This document shows positions 53,571-63,743 of a stretch of DNA of 64,000 nt, in pieces (within the stretch, counting starts at the first letter, position 1; each line of letters begins with the position of its first letter). The translations under genes and the position numbers were made by a program. Source of the stretch: Helicobacter pylori (GTDB taxonomy: Bacteria > Campylobacterota > Campylobacteria > Campylobacterales > Helicobacteraceae); assembly GCF_030323545.1 (NCBI RefSeq), contig NZ_CP122954.1, forward strand, positions 1,426,001-1,490,000, in the 5' to 3' direction. The notes under the pieces were generated by a model. The model saw nothing but the letters and a program-made list of their open reading frames with translations, made no database searches and was not told the origin of the DNA.

Positions 53571-54569
53571 ATGGATAGCGTAACTCTAGCATGCGGGAAC
53601 GGAGGGAAAGAAACAAACGCTTTAATTGAGCGAGTTTTTATGCCCTATTTAAAAGAATTTATCGTTGCGTTTGGTGAAGACGCCCCTAAATTTAAAGCTA
53701 GTGGGGAATATTGCGTGAGCACGGATAGTTTTGTCATCACGCCCTTAATTTTTAATGGGGGCGATATAGGCAAGCTTTGCGTTTGCGGGAGCGCGAATGA
53801 TGTGAGCGTGCAAGGGGGCGAACCTTTGTATTTGAATATGGGTTTTATTTTAGAAGAAGGCTTAGAAATCCCTCTTTTAAAACAAATCTTACAATCCATA
53901 CAAAAAGAATTGTTTAAAGCCAACCTAAAACTCCTCTCCCTAGACACTAAAGTCGTGCCAAAGGGGAGCGTGGATAAGCTTTTTATCAACACAACCTGTA
54001 TTGGTAAAACCATCAAGCCAGGGATTTCTTCGCGCCATTTAAAACAAGGCCAAGCCATTATCCTAAGCGACACTATCGCCAATCATGGGGCAAGCCTGTT
54101 TGCAATGCGTCATGAAATCAAGCTCAAAACCAATCTAGAAAGCGATTGCCAGCTGCTCTATCCCTTATTAAAACCCCTATTTTTAAGCGATCTCAAAATT
54201 CATGCTTTAAGAGATGCGACTAGGGGCGGGTTAGCGAGCGTGCTGAATGAATGGGCGAACAGCTCTAGAGTGAAAATCGTTATAGAAGAAGAAAAAATCC
54301 CCTTAAAAGAAGAAACGAAAGGGATTTGTGAGATTTTAGGGCTAGAACCCTACGCACTAGCCAATGAGGGGGTGTTTGTTTTAGCGCTCAATCAAAAAGA
54401 CGCCCCTAAAGCCTTAGAAATTTTAAAAAATAACAAAAAAGCTAAAAACGCTTGCGTGATTGGCGGAGTGTTTGAAAACCCTTATCCTAGCGTGGTTTTA
54501 AAGAACGCATGGGGTTTTGAAAGGATTTTAGAGATGCCAGAAGGCGAATTGTTGCCTAGGATTTGCTAA
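53571..54569 (+). CDS. hypE: Hydrogenase maturation protein HypE
   Basis: Dehydrates the thiocarbamate made by HypF to a thiocyanate, the cyanide donor. The 332 residues show the AIR-synthase-like fold with ACGNGGKETN at the start, DVSVQGGEPLYL near 78-89 and RDATRGGLASVLNEW near 217-231. The C-terminal modified cysteine is present (LLPRIC). H. pylori also needs HypE for nickel enzyme maturation. Confidence 0.94.
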   Translation: MDSVTLACGNGGKETNALIERVFMPYLKEFIVAFGEDAPKFKASGEYCVSTDSFVITPLIFNGGDIGKLCVCGSANDVSVQGGEPLYLNMGFILEEGLEIPLLKQILQSIQKELFKANLKLLSLDTKVVPKGSVDKLFINTTCIGKTIKPGISSRHLKQGQAIILSDTIANHGASLFAMRHEIKLKTNLESDCQLLYPLLKPLFLSDLKIHALRDATRGGLASVLNEWANSSRVKIVIEEEKIPLKEETKGICEILGLEPYALANEGVFVLALNQKDAPKALEILKNNKKAKNACVIGGVFENPYPSVVLKNAWGFERILEMPEGELLPRIC

Positions 54570-54671
54570 AACTAAGACGCTTTTTAAAACCCCTCTACCC
54601 TCTAAAAATTTTTCACCTAAGCTAAGTCTACTACACTCAAGGGATTTGAGAAAACTTACAACAAAAGGGTT

Positions 54672-54923
54672 TTATGAGGGTTTTATGGTGGGTGTTACAA
54701 AAAAAGCGGTGAGAACGACAGCGTCCCCATTGAGATCAGACTCCATAAAAACCCAATCACCTCTAAAACAGACAGCATAAAAATCTAGGACATTCAGTTC
54801 AATAGAGGGAATTGCCCACTCATCTAAAAGATAGATCTCATGCCAATCAAAACTCTCTCTTGTAAAATACGAGTTTATTTTTAATGCAAAGAAGTTGGTA
54901 ATTAGCCTAACAAAAAAGCCCCC
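54672..54923 (-). pseudogene. Remnant of an unknown gene (83 codons, no start)
   Basis: An open frame on the minus strand without a standard start, ending in TAA. It reads like real protein: FDWHEIYLLDEWAIPSIEL, then FYAVCFRGDWVFMESDLNGD. The upstream boundary is a stop codon. It has the look of the C-terminus of a lost gene. I do not recognise the family. Confidence 0.4.
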
Positions 54924-54964
54924 TTACATTCCTTACCCCCTAGATCTTTATGAAAGATTAGAAT

Positions 54965-55060
54965 AGTAACACACCTTGCTTTTTGAAAGCACTTGAGATT
55001 GAGAGCGAAGCGCACACCAAACCCCTTTTAATGGCTCAAAGTTTGTTTGAAGCTAAATAA
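54965..55060 (+). pseudogene. Short coding-like remnant
   Basis: About 31 codons in an open frame that ends in a helical KALEIESEAHTKPLLMAQSL segment and TAA. Too short and startless to be a gene; could be the tail of a lost protein. Confidence 0.25.
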
Positions 55061-55123
55061 CCACAATATCGTAACTAGCACTTAATAGCGGAGCGTTTTT
55101 ATTAACCCTATAAGGATTTTATT

Positions 55124-56056
55124 TCAAACCTCTAAAAGCTTCAAATAATACTCATAAGCTTCTTTAATGCCCTGCTCTAAAGGGATTTCTAATTCCCATT
55201 TTAAAGCCTTTTGTTTGGAAATATCCATAAGCTTTTGCTGCATGCCCACTGGTTTGGATAAATCCTTAACAAACACGCCCTTATAGTCTAAAACCTGAGC
55301 GACTTTTTCGTAATACTCTTCAATGCTGTAATCCACGCCAGAGCCGACATTCATCACGCTAGGGATTGAAGCGATATTCTCATAAGCTAGAGAAATGAAC
55401 CTGGCTAAATCTTTAGCGTTTAGATATTCCCTCCTGGCCGTGCCATCGCCCCACATCGCAAACTCTTTTTCATTTTTTAATTTAGCGGTGTGCATCCTGG
55501 CGATAAGCCCTGGTATCATGTGCGCTATTTTTTCTTCAAACTTGTCAAACTCGCCATAAAGGTTGCAAGGCACTAGGGTTTTATAAAAAACGCCCTTTTC
55601 AGTGCTCACGTATTCGCAATATTTCATCACAGAGAGTTTGGCTAAAGCGTAGCCTTCATTCGTTGGCTCTAAAGAGCCGTTCAATAAATCGCTTTCTTTT
55701 AAAGGGTTAGGGGCGAATTTAGGATAAGCGCAAGAGCTCGCTAGATTAATGGCCTTTTTCACGCCCAAATCCAAAGCGCTAGAAAAGAGGTACAAGCCCA
55801 TGAGTAAATTCTCAACCATGTAAGTTGAGAGATCGTTCATGTTAGCGACAATGCCCCCCACTCTCCCGGCGCAATGGATAATGCCTGTAGGCTTGTATTC
55901 TTTCAAATAAGCTTGAACATTGTCTTTATCCAACAAATACAATTCGCTTTTTTTAGGGGTGAGTAGAGTAACATCAGGCTTATTTTTTTTAAAATACAAC
56001 GCCGTGTTCTGCCCCACCATGCCATAGGCGCCGGTGATTAAAATAATCTCATTCAT
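55124..56056 (-). CDS. fcl: GDP-L-fucose synthase
   Basis: NADPH-dependent epimerase-reductase that makes GDP-L-fucose, the donor for Lewis antigen fucosyltransferases. The 310 residues begin with the Rossmann motif [15 protein letters not shown] (6-20). The catalytic pair is in [14 protein letters not shown] (Tyr-x3-Lys, about 137-150), and Ser/Cys neighbours lie in [14 protein letters not shown]. Overlaps gmd by 8 bases. Corresponds to HP0045 (nolK/wcaG). Confidence 0.93.
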   Translation of the reverse strand: MNEIILITGAYGMVGQNTALYFKKNKPDVTLLTPKKSELYLLDKDNVQAYLKEYKPTGIIHCAGRVGGIVANMNDLSTYMVENLLMGLYLFSSALDLGVKKAINLASSCAYPKFAPNPLKESDLLNGSLEPTNEGYALAKLSVMKYCEYVSTEKGVFYKTLVPCNLYGEFDKFEEKIAHMIPGLIARMHTAKLKNEKEFAMWGDGTARREYLNAKDLARFISLAYENIASIPSVMNVGSGVDYSIEEYYEKVAQVLDYKGVFVKDLSKPVGMQQKLMDISKQKALKWELEIPLEQGIKEAYEYYLKLLEV

Positions 56057-57194
56057 AAAAATTCCTTAAAATATAACCCCCATCTTGCAAGTAAAGGTTT
56101 TTCTGGCATTCTTTTAAATCGTATTCTAACATGTCCTTAACCAACTCTTTTAAATCGTATTCCCTAACCCAGCCTAGCTCTTTTTCTGCCTTAGTGGGAT
56201 CGCCTAAAAGCAAATCCACTTCAGTAGGCCTGAAATAGCGCTCGTCTATGCGCACCACGATTTGACCCGTTTTTAAATGGTTTAAGTTTAATTTTAAAAC
56301 GCCCGCCCTTTTTTCATCAACGCTTTTAATCAAACCGATTTCTTTAATCCCTGTATTTTGAAATTCTAAACCAATACCGATAAATTCAAAGCTCATTTTC
56401 ACAAAATCGCGCACGCTTGTGGTCTTTCCTGTAGCGATCACATAATCTTGTGGGATGGGTGCTTGGAGCATCAAATGCATCATTCTTACATAATCTTTGG
56501 CATGCCCCCAGTCTCTTTTAGCGTCTAAATTCCCTAAATACAAGCAATCCGTTAAGTTATACGCTATCGCGCTAGCGGCTCGTGTGATTTTACGAGTGAC
56601 AAAAGTTTCGCCCCTTACCCTACTTTCATGATTAAAAAGAATGCCATTAACCGCAAACAAATTATAAGCCTCTCTGTAATTTTTGGTGATGTAAAAGGCA
56701 TACATTTTAGCGACCGCATAGGGGCTTCGTGGGTTAAAGGGGGTGTTTTCATTTTGTGGGGTTTCTAAAACTTCGCCATACAATTCGCTCGTGCTGGCTT
56801 GATAGAAGCGTGTTTTCCTTTCTAATCCTAAAATCCGCATGGCTTCTAAAATCCTTAGCGTGCCAATACCATCAGCGTTAGCGGTGTATTCTGGGGTTTC
56901 AAAAGAGACTTTCACATGGCTTTGAGCGGCTAAATTATAAATCTCTGTAGGCTTAGTGGTAGCGATTAAATGGATAAGATTAGAGCTATCGGTCATATCC
57001 CCATAGTGCAGAAAAAAACGCCTTTTGTGTTCGCTGTGCAAATCTTCATACAGATGATCGATCCTAGAAGTGTTGATGCTAGAAGAGCGCCTTTTTAACC
57101 CATGCACTTCATAACCCAAATTCAGCAAGTATTCAGCCAGATAGCTCCCATCTTGCCCGGTAACCCCAGTGATTAAAGCGATTTTTTCTTTCAT
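56049..57194 (-). CDS. gmd: GDP-mannose 4,6-dehydratase
   Basis: First step from GDP-mannose to GDP-fucose. The 381 residues carry [17 protein letters not shown] (8-24), the catalytic threonine/glutamate region STSELYGEV (about 133-141) and the Tyr-x3-Lys [12 protein letters not shown] (about 157-168). Lies between manC and fcl in one operon. Confidence 0.95.
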   Translation of the reverse strand: MKEKIALITGVTGQDGSYLAEYLLNLGYEVHGLKRRSSSINTSRIDHLYEDLHSEHKRRFFLHYGDMTDSSNLIHLIATTKPTEIYNLAAQSHVKVSFETPEYTANADGIGTLRILEAMRILGLERKTRFYQASTSELYGEVLETPQNENTPFNPRSPYAVAKMYAFYITKNYREAYNLFAVNGILFNHESRVRGETFVTRKITRAASAIAYNLTDCLYLGNLDAKRDWGHAKDYVRMMHLMLQAPIPQDYVIATGKTTSVRDFVKMSFEFIGIGLEFQNTGIKEIGLIKSVDEKRAGVLKLNLNHLKTGQIVVRIDERYFRPTEVDLLLGDPTKAEKELGWVREYDLKELVKDMLEYDLKECQKNLYLQDGGYILRNFYE

Positions 57195-57221
57195 TATTTT
57201 TCCTTTATTGAATTTTATTTA

Positions 57222-58634
57222 TTAGGCGTTTTGATTCTGCCTGTTAAAATCGTCATCAACCCTTACAATATCGTCTTCACCGACATACTCACCCACTTGA
57301 ACTTCTATGATGATTAAAGGGATTTTGCCGTAATTAGCCAGGCGGTGTAAGGTGTTTTTAGGGATATAAGTGGATTCATTAGCTTGCAATTCAAACATTT
57401 TATGATCCAACTCCACGCTCGCCATCCCGCTAATCACCACCCAGTGTTCGCTCCTGTGGAAATGCTTTTGTAACGAAAGCCTTGCGTTAGGTTTGACTTC
57501 TAAAATCTTAACCTTGTAACACCCGCTCTCATGCAAGACTTCATAGCTCCCCCAAGGGCGATACACTTTAGTGTGCGTTTGCAACAATTCTTGGTTGTTT
57601 GTTTCCACCTCGCTCACTAAAGCTTTTAAATCTTTAGCCTTGTCTTTATGAGTGATTAAAAGAGCGTCTTTAGTGTCAATAATGGCTAAATTCTCAACGC
57701 CTAAAAGAGCGCTCACTTTATGGGAAAACACTAAATTATTCTCGCTCTCTTTGGCAAAAATGGGCGTTTGATTCAGGCTGACATTTTCTTTAGGCTCGTT
57801 AGCCACTTCTTCAAAAAGAGCGTTAAAATTCCCTAAATCGCTCCATTTGGCGTTTAATCCTACCATTTTGATGTTGTGGCTTTGTTGCATTAAAGCTATA
57901 TCCACGCTCACATCTTCTAAATCTTGCATGCTCTTTTCACTCAAACGAGCGATCTTTTTTTCAAAAAAATACGCGTTTTCTAAAGATTCAAACGCTCTTT
58001 CGCACCCCTTTAAAATAGTGGGGGCATGCTTTTTTAGTTCGTCTAAAAAAACGCCCGCTTGGAAAACAAACATGCCGCTATTGAAATAAAAACCCCCGCT
58101 TTTTTGAAACTCTATCGCTTTTTCTAGGCTTGGCTTTTCAATGAACCGCTTCACATCTAAACCATTAGGGCTTTCAATATACCCAAATTCCGTGTTGGGC
58201 TTTTCAATACTCACCCCAAAAGTGACTAAAAAACCTTTTTGGGCTAAACCAACCGCTTTTTTGATTGCATTTTCATACGCTTGAAGGTCTTTAATCAGAT
58301 GATCGCTTGGCGTAACGATGAGTAAATCTTCTTTATCGCTCATTAAAGCGCTCAAAGCAATGGCGTTAGCGGTGTTTTTACTCAAGCTCTCTAATAAAAA
58401 ACCCACGCTTTTGTTTTTGATTTCGCTCTCTATTTCTTCTAGGGCTAAAAAATAATGCTTTTCGTTGCACACAATGAGCGTTTCATCTACTAAGGAAGCG
58501 TTTCTTTTAAAACTCAATTTAAACAAGCTTTCATTGCCAAAAAGCTTTAAAAATTGCTTAGGGTATAGGCTACGGCTTAAAGGCCATAGGCGTTTGCCAC
58601 TCCCCCCACTCAGTAAGATATTTTTAATTTTCAT
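57222..58634 (-). CDS. manC: Mannose-1-phosphate guanylyltransferase / mannose-6-phosphate isomerase
   Basis: Bifunctional enzyme that supplies GDP-mannose. I chose ATG 58634 (470 residues) because the nucleotidyltransferase signature (LLSGGSGKRLWPLSRSLYPK) follows directly; a slightly longer frame begins at 58649. The C-terminal cupin (about 350-465) has the isomerase metal site in QKHFHRSEHWVVISG. Feeds gmd and fcl downstream. Confidence 0.94.
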   Translation of the reverse strand: MKIKNILLSGGSGKRLWPLSRSLYPKQFLKLFGNESLFKLSFKRNASLVDETLIVCNEKHYFLALEEIESEIKNKSVGFLLESLSKNTANAIALSALMSDKEDLLIVTPSDHLIKDLQAYENAIKKAVGLAQKGFLVTFGVSIEKPNTEFGYIESPNGLDVKRFIEKPSLEKAIEFQKSGGFYFNSGMFVFQAGVFLDELKKHAPTILKGCERAFESLENAYFFEKKIARLSEKSMQDLEDVSVDIALMQQSHNIKMVGLNAKWSDLGNFNALFEEVANEPKENVSLNQTPIFAKESENNLVFSHKVSALLGVENLAIIDTKDALLITHKDKAKDLKALVSEVETNNQELLQTHTKVYRPWGSYEVLHESGCYKVKILEVKPNARLSLQKHFHRSEHWVVISGMASVELDHKMFELQANESTYIPKNTLHRLANYGKIPLIIIEVQVGEYVGEDDIVRVDDDFNRQNQNA

Positions 58635-58703
58635 GCGTTTTCTTGTCAAGCTCTCTTTTGTTTTTTAGGGTTATTATAGCGTTTTTAATCGGGTGTTTTT
58701 GAG

Positions 58704-59834
58704 TCACTTCAAAAACTCAGCGATGACTTCATTCTCTCTGGGTATAGGGAAGAAGATGTCAGTATTGGGCGAAATGAAGACCCTGCTCCCCTCTCTAACC
58801 ACCACAATAGGAGCGATTTTGCTCTTGTCTCTTAAAATTTGATTGACCACTTGATTGATCCCCATGCCGCTTTGTCTCATCAATTGCAATAAAAGATAAT
58901 CCCCAAAGAAATTGGTCACCTCTTCTTTATTGCCCCTGTTGTTTAAAGCCGAAGTGATCCCAATCAATAAGCCGTTGGTGAGCGTAGAAAGCAGTAACGG
59001 CACGCCATAACGCTGGAAATTCCTTTCAATCAATTCCCCCACCAAGCCGTTATAGCCTTTAATGTCCGCCCCTTTAGCGTTAGTGAGCATGATATTGATG
59101 CCATGGGGAGTGATGATGCGGCTCCACACAATATCCAAGCGGTATTCGCCCATTTTGTTGTTGTTGCTGTAATAGCCTATGACTTTAGAGCCTTTGGGGA
59201 TTAAGACGGCCTTGCCCATGCTTGCAAAAATATCGCTCTCCACTTGTGCGATGACTTTACCAGCGATCTGGCTAGAAATAGGCGTGATGAGAAAGGCGGG
59301 TATCATTTTATCGGCTGTAATGGTGCGTAAAAGCTTGTTTTCATTAGTAGCGATGTCTTTTTCTTTAAGGTTAGTAAAACCATCAATGCCCTTAGGGTTA
59401 TCCATGGGGAAAATCAGGTTTTCTTCGTAATTTTTAGGGCTTTGTTTGAAAGGGGTAATGCGAGAGGCTAGTAAATCTAATTGCTTTAGAGAAAAGTCTT
59501 TTTTAGGGGGGGTTGTGTTTGGATCTATGGGAGGGTTCTTAAAAGTTTCTTCTTTAGAAGAGTTCATTTCTTTGGAGTTTAGGGCTTTTAAAGCGGCTTT
59601 TAGCTGTTCTTGTAAGGCTTTGATGGTAGCGTCTTTGGAGCTTTCTGTGGGAGTTGGCTGTGTGTTTTGAGTGAAGGTGTAGTCTTGTAAGGGGTATTTC
59701 ACCTCATCGTCATTCAAAAGGTTTTGTTGGTTATTTAAGGGGGCTTTTGGCTTTTGATGATAGACTAAAGAAATGGTTGTAATCGTTGCAAAACCCCCCA
59801 CAAAAACAAGCGCCCCCTTAAGCCACTTATTCAT
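58704..59834 (-). CDS. comB10: Competence protein ComB10 (VirB10/TrbI family)
   Basis: Inner-membrane to outer-membrane bridge of the ComB DNA-uptake system. I chose ATG 59834 (376 residues); another ATG lies 18 bases upstream. A single membrane helix (about 5-24, KGALVFVGGFATITTISLVY) is followed by a proline-rich periplasmic part and the conserved TrbI/VirB10 domain (SDIFASMGKAVLIPKGSKVI, about 190-209). Overlaps comB9 by 8 bases. Ends the operon before manC. Confidence 0.93.
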   Translation of the reverse strand: MNKWLKGALVFVGGFATITTISLVYHQKPKAPLNNQQNLLNDDEVKYPLQDYTFTQNTQPTPTESSKDATIKALQEQLKAALKALNSKEMNSSKEETFKNPPIDPNTTPPKKDFSLKQLDLLASRITPFKQSPKNYEENLIFPMDNPKGIDGFTNLKEKDIATNENKLLRTITADKMIPAFLITPISSQIAGKVIAQVESDIFASMGKAVLIPKGSKVIGYYSNNNKMGEYRLDIVWSRIITPHGINIMLTNAKGADIKGYNGLVGELIERNFQRYGVPLLLSTLTNGLLIGITSALNNRGNKEEVTNFFGDYLLLQLMRQSGMGINQVVNQILRDKSKIAPIVVVREGSRVFISPNTDIFFPIPRENEVIAEFLK

Positions 59835-60807
59835 CTTTACCCTTTTTGACAAAACGGATACACAAATAGTCCTTGCCCAGCCTTAAAGTCCATTTAGCCG
59901 AAACGTCTTCAGCGATAATGTAATCGCCCACAATCCTAGTATTCACCGGGTTATCATAGCCATCAACGACTTTATAAATCACCGGGAATTTAGAGAGCGC
60001 TAATTTTTTGTCAAATTTGAAATAAGTGAATTGCTTGTCGTTAAAAATTTCTTCAGGCATCAAAGAGAGTTTGGATTTTTTAGAACAAATCCCTAAACAA
60101 TACCATTTCCTTTGAGAGCTTTTTAAAGCCCTATAACCTTTTTGAATGTCTTTTTTAACGATTTTCATGGCGTTAGTGTTATCGCCAATAGTTATAGTCT
60201 CTTCTTCTTTTTCTTTGGTTTCTTCTTTTTCTTCTTTTAAGGGCTTGTTGTTTGTGGGGGCATTTTCAAAGGTATTTTCTTTATTTTCTTTATTTTGCGG
60301 CTTCATAAAAGCGTTGGAGTAATAGTTTTTATCGTCTATGAAAACCTGTAAATTAGGGTGTTTGGAGCTAGTGAAAGTGGTAGAAAACACATAGAAAGAA
60401 AAAATCTTACCCTCATTGTCAATCACGCTGATATTAGAATCCACGCCAATTTGTAGGGGCTTGATGAGTAAAATGCGATCGTTACTTTCTAAGATTTTCG
60501 CGTCAAAGCCCACATTATCCCCTAAAACAAAATCGCTAATGGGTTTTGAAAAAAACAATAAGGTCGCCATCGCATAACGCAAGCGGATTTTATAGGTTTG
60601 CCCTTGAAAGTAATCAATGTTCAAAGTGTTGGACATTTTTGAGCGGTTTTTGTCAAAAAAGCTCCCTTGAGTGGCGTTTAAATCCTGCATAGGGTGGTTT
60701 AAATTCGCTGGGGCTGTTTCGTTAGCTTCTTCTAAAAAATCATCGGCTTTTAAAGCGCTAAAAGCCAACAAAAATCCCATGAGAGCGTATAAAACCTTAC
60801 GCATCAA
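59827..60807 (-). CDS. comB9: Competence protein ComB9 (VirB9 family)
   Basis: Periplasmic/outer-membrane-associated component of the ComB transporter. The 326 residues have a cleavable signal peptide (about 1-21, VLYALMGFLLAFSALKA), an N-terminal VirB9-like domain, a Lys/Glu-rich linker (about 180-205), and a C-terminal VirB9/CagX domain ending in LRLGKDYLCIRFVKKGK. Overlaps comB8 by 4 bases. Confidence 0.92.
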   Translation of the reverse strand: MMRKVLYALMGFLLAFSALKADDFLEEANETAPANLNHPMQDLNATQGSFFDKNRSKMSNTLNIDYFQGQTYKIRLRYAMATLLFFSKPISDFVLGDNVGFDAKILESNDRILLIKPLQIGVDSNISVIDNEGKIFSFYVFSTTFTSSKHPNLQVFIDDKNYYSNAFMKPQNKENKENTFENAPTNNKPLKEEKEETKEKEEETITIGDNTNAMKIVKKDIQKGYRALKSSQRKWYCLGICSKKSKLSLMPEEIFNDKQFTYFKFDKKLALSKFPVIYKVVDGYDNPVNTRIVGDYIIAEDVSAKWTLRLGKDYLCIRFVKKGKDE

Positions 60808-61547
60808 TCGCCCCTATTAGTCGGCACGATTTCAGTGATGCTGTAGCGAGTGATTTTAAAGCCGGTAGGGTTTTTAGGCATGGAAGCGTAATCAAAATCC
60901 GGGGTGTCAAACAAATAACTCAGCACGATTTTATAACGCTTTTCATACACCAGCTTGTTTTCGTTCATGAGTTTAGCTACAATGGAGACGCTCGCAATGG
61001 GGTTATTGTCTTGCTGATAGATCGCAATATTGACAATATGGACTTCTCTTTCCAAATGGCTTTGCGCATAAATGCTGTTTTGGGTTTTAATCAAATCTTC
61101 AAAGCGTTGCCACACTTTAGAACTGCTTTGCAAGCGCACCAATTCATAGCGCGATTTATCGTCAATGCGGTTAATGCTCTCTCGGTTTAACACATACGCC
61201 CCAATGAGCGAACGAGCCAACGCTTCATTACCAGAAATGCTTTTATCCGCTCTTTGGATAATGGCGTAATGCTTGTCTTGGTTTAAAAAATCCACGAAAT
61301 GGTGTTCGGTTTTTTGTAAGGGTAGAATGCTGATTAACACGATCGCTAAGATAAGAGCGATAAAACTCATCAAGCCTAAGAGCTTGTAAGCGATTTTCAA
61401 GCGGTTCCTTTCCAACCGAAACACGCTTTGCATGTCCAAATCATTCACCGAAAAACCAGAAAGCTTGTTTTCTAAATGCTTTTCTTGGTGGCTTAAAAGC
61501 TCTTCTAAAAAGACTAATTGCTCGCTATTGAAAGGCTTTTCTCTCAT
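60804..61547 (-). CDS. comB8: Competence protein ComB8 (VirB8 family)
   Basis: Inner-membrane nucleation protein of the ComB transporter. The 247 residues have one membrane helix (about 56-76, LLGLMSFIALILAIVLISIL) and a periplasmic NTF2-like VirB8 domain to the end. The start overlaps comB7 by 4 bases. Confidence 0.92.
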   Translation of the reverse strand: MREKPFNSEQLVFLEELLSHQEKHLENKLSGFSVNDLDMQSVFRLERNRLKIAYKLLGLMSFIALILAIVLISILPLQKTEHHFVDFLNQDKHYAIIQRADKSISGNEALARSLIGAYVLNRESINRIDDKSRYELVRLQSSSKVWQRFEDLIKTQNSIYAQSHLEREVHIVNIAIYQQDNNPIASVSIVAKLMNENKLVYEKRYKIVLSYLFDTPDFDYASMPKNPTGFKITRYSITEIVPTNRGD

Positions 61548-61657
61548 GCGAGATTTAACCTGTTTTCATACAAAGTACAAGGGCTTTTTTTCATCTCATG
61601 CACCTTGCTCGTGCAACCAAAAAACACAAGTCCCATAATAACAAAAAAAATTCTCAT
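61544..61657 (-). CDS. comB7: Small lipoprotein ComB7
   Basis: A 37-residue precursor, too short for most gene callers. It begins MRIFFVIMGLVFFGC, a signal peptide with a lipobox (VFFGC, cysteine at 15), and the mature part ends TLYENRLNLA. ATG is at 61657 and the TGA at 61544-61546 overlaps comB8 (ATGA). ComB7 stabilises ComB9 as VirB7 does VirB9 (literature). It lies 15 bases after comB6. Confidence 0.88.
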   Translation of the reverse strand: MRIFFVIMGLVFFGCTSKVHEMKKSPCTLYENRLNLA

Positions 61658-61672
61658 TAAATTCCTATTTAT

Positions 61673-62761
61673 TTAAATTTCATTTTTTGTATTTATTGTA
61701 TCCTTTTTAACCTTTTTTTGCTTGAAATTTGGGATTTTTACATCTAATTGAGTGGTTTCTACCTTAAATGTGGGGGAATGCGTTTCTTTTTCTTTAGAAA
61801 CGCTACCGCTTGTAGAAGTAGAAACGCTAGAGGGAGCGGGCGAGGTCGTGATATATTGTAAGGAATTAAGGGCGTTTTGGCTGAGGTTAGCGCTCAAATT
61901 GGTGGCGAGTTTGTAAGTTTCTTTAAGGCTGTTTTGCACCCTAAACAAAGCGTTGATGAAAAAAGGCACGCCTATGATAAAAACGCAACACAAAAATAAC
62001 GCTACCACCAATAAAAGGCTTAAGTCTTGTTTTTCTTGCATGTGAGCGTCTATTAAAGCCTTAGTAACCGAAACATTCAAAAACCCCACCAACAACAAAA
62101 AAGGCTTGTAAAACCCAAGAGCGAAGCATTTTTTTAAGCATGCCATCACAACGCTCCTCCAGGTTTTAAAAAACCCAAACGCTAAAAACAGCACCCCTAA
62201 AGAGCACCACACATGCACTTCTAAATACACTAAAATGATGATTGCAAACAGCACGCTCAAAAAAAGCCCTTGTAAAATGCTTAAAAAAAGCCACACAGAC
62301 ATTTCATTATGGCTCAAATCGCTGATAAAGCTAATGGCATAAAAACCATGGTTAAAGATAAAATCTAAAGAAAGCGCGTGGTTAGAAAAGTTACCCAAGC
62401 TTTGAGAGAGGCTTTGTGCGATCATGTTAGGCGCAATAAAAATAGTGTTTTGGAAAAATTCATAAAAATGCATGGGATTTTTTAAAGCGTAGTTAAAGAG
62501 CGCAAAAAACCCCACAAATAATAACGCCTCTAAAAGCACGCTAGCGCTGAAGAAATTCTGTTCTTTCAAACTCCTATAAGCAAAGAGCATGAACGCCAAA
62601 GCGACCACGCTATTAAACACCAATTGCGCATGCAAGGTGTAGAGGAAAAATTCAGCGAAACGCCCTAAAATCGCCGTGAGAGGCGTGATAAACCAAGAAA
62701 GAATGATTTTATAAGCGTCATTTTTCATCAGTGTTTCAACGGACTTTAATGTAAAATTCAA
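61673..62761 (-). CDS. comB6: Competence protein ComB6 (VirB6/TrbL-like)
   Basis: Polytopic inner-membrane component of the ComB system. The 362 residues hold at least six membrane segments (between about 15 and 280, for example LLVVALFLCCVFIIGVPFFI) and a polar Ser/Thr/Lys-rich C-terminus (about 300-362). Overlaps the PDZ gene upstream by 26 bases. Formerly orf2/HP0037. The name follows literature usage. Confidence 0.85.
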   Translation of the reverse strand: MNFTLKSVETLMKNDAYKIILSWFITPLTAILGRFAEFFLYTLHAQLVFNSVVALAFMLFAYRSLKEQNFFSASVLLEALLFVGFFALFNYALKNPMHFYEFFQNTIFIAPNMIAQSLSQSLGNFSNHALSLDFIFNHGFYAISFISDLSHNEMSVWLFLSILQGLFLSVLFAIIILVYLEVHVWCSLGVLFLAFGFFKTWRSVVMACLKKCFALGFYKPFLLLVGFLNVSVTKALIDAHMQEKQDLSLLLVVALFLCCVFIIGVPFFINALFRVQNSLKETYKLATNLSANLSQNALNSLQYITTSPAPSSVSTSTSGSVSKEKETHSPTFKVETTQLDVKIPNFKQKKVKKDTINTKNEI

Positions 62762-63743
62762 AGCCTTTACGCCAGACTAATAATTCAATTTTTGGCACGC
62801 TTAACGCTTCTCTTAAAGCCTTTGGGTTGAATGAAACGCTTTTATGATTCACCCATAAAATCCTATCCCCAAGCTTTAAAAAATCCAAGCCTTTGGGCAA
62901 ATGATTGCCTATTTTAGTGATGATAAAACGCTCGTCTAAAGCGATGCCATAGCGCTCTAAAAAAGTGTCTTTGAGTAAAAACCCCCCATAACGCTTATTG
63001 ACTTTGAGCGTTACTTCTTTGATTTGATGGTTTCGTTTGATTTTCACTTTGGCAAGGCTTTGGTATGAAAGATTGCTCACCACCCATTCAAACTCCGCTA
63101 ACGAATGGATCTTGTAATCATTGATCGCTAGGATTTCATCGTTTTTTAAAAAAGGGTTTTTAGGGAAAAAGGGATCAAATTGCGCTACCACTAAACGCTT
63201 ATGATGTTCTTCTAAACGCACCCCAATATCCCCATAATAAGGCTCTTGTTGGTTTAAAAAGCGCTTGATAAATTTCGTTTCTATAAAGCCGTTCCCCCCT
63301 ACCCCTAGCCCTAACATTTGATAGCAAATATTGCTGATAACGCCATTTTTTTGAGTCTTTTGCGAAATTTGAGCGTAGCGATCATAGCCTTTTTGCCCCA
63401 CCAATAATCGCACTTCTGTGGCTTCTTTATCCCCTATACTAGCCATTGGCCTTATAAGGGCGTCTTTGTCCAAATCCCTTAATGTATAAACATACTCGCT
63501 TGGCGCGCTTTGTAACAAATACAGCCCTACAAAAGGATCGGATTTGATGACTTTGGCGTGTTTAGGGTAGGTTTTGGAATAATATAAATACACGCCCTTA
63601 GGCAGTTCTTTTAAAGCCACGCCCCCTTTTTGAAGGCTCGCTTTTTTAAAAAAAGCCTGACAATACTTGAAATCATAAGCCCCTAAGCCATTCAAAAAAC
63701 CCAACAGAGCGATAAAAACGATAAGGGCTTTATAAAGCATCAC
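62736..63743 (-). CDS. PDZ-domain exported protein
   Basis: A 335-residue protein with a signal peptide (about 1-22, LYKALIVFIALLGFLNGLGA) and a C-terminal part with two PDZ-like segments (about 165-330; FFPKNPFLKNDEILAINDYK and FLKLGDRILWVNHK). No protease triad is seen, so it is not an HtrA-type protease. It heads the comB operon, overlapping the YbaB gene by 4 bases. Role in DNA uptake is unproven. Corresponds to HP0036. Confidence 0.75.
   Translation of the reverse strand: MMLYKALIVFIALLGFLNGLGAYDFKYCQAFFKKASLQKGGVALKELPKGVYLYYSKTYPKHAKVIKSDPFVGLYLLQSAPSEYVYTLRDLDKDALIRPMASIGDKEATEVRLLVGQKGYDRYAQISQKTQKNGVISNICYQMLGLGVGGNGFIETKFIKRFLNQQEPYYGDIGVRLEEHHKRLVVAQFDPFFPKNPFLKNDEILAINDYKIHSLAEFEWVVSNLSYQSLAKVKIKRNHQIKEVTLKVNKRYGGFLLKDTFLERYGIALDERFIITKIGNHLPKGLDFLKLGDRILWVNHKSVSFNPKALREALSVPKIELLVWRKGFEFYIKVR

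Larger units (their letters stand above)
54570..55123. other. 554-bp gap with gene remnants
   Basis: No intact gene. It contains two coding-like remnants, described next, and A+T-rich spacer. It is the position of a small hypothetical gene (HP0046) in reference strains. Confidence 0.55.

Noticed and set aside
62736-63743. HtrA-like protease because of PDZ segments
   Set aside because: No trypsin-like GNSGG motif or catalytic triad is present.
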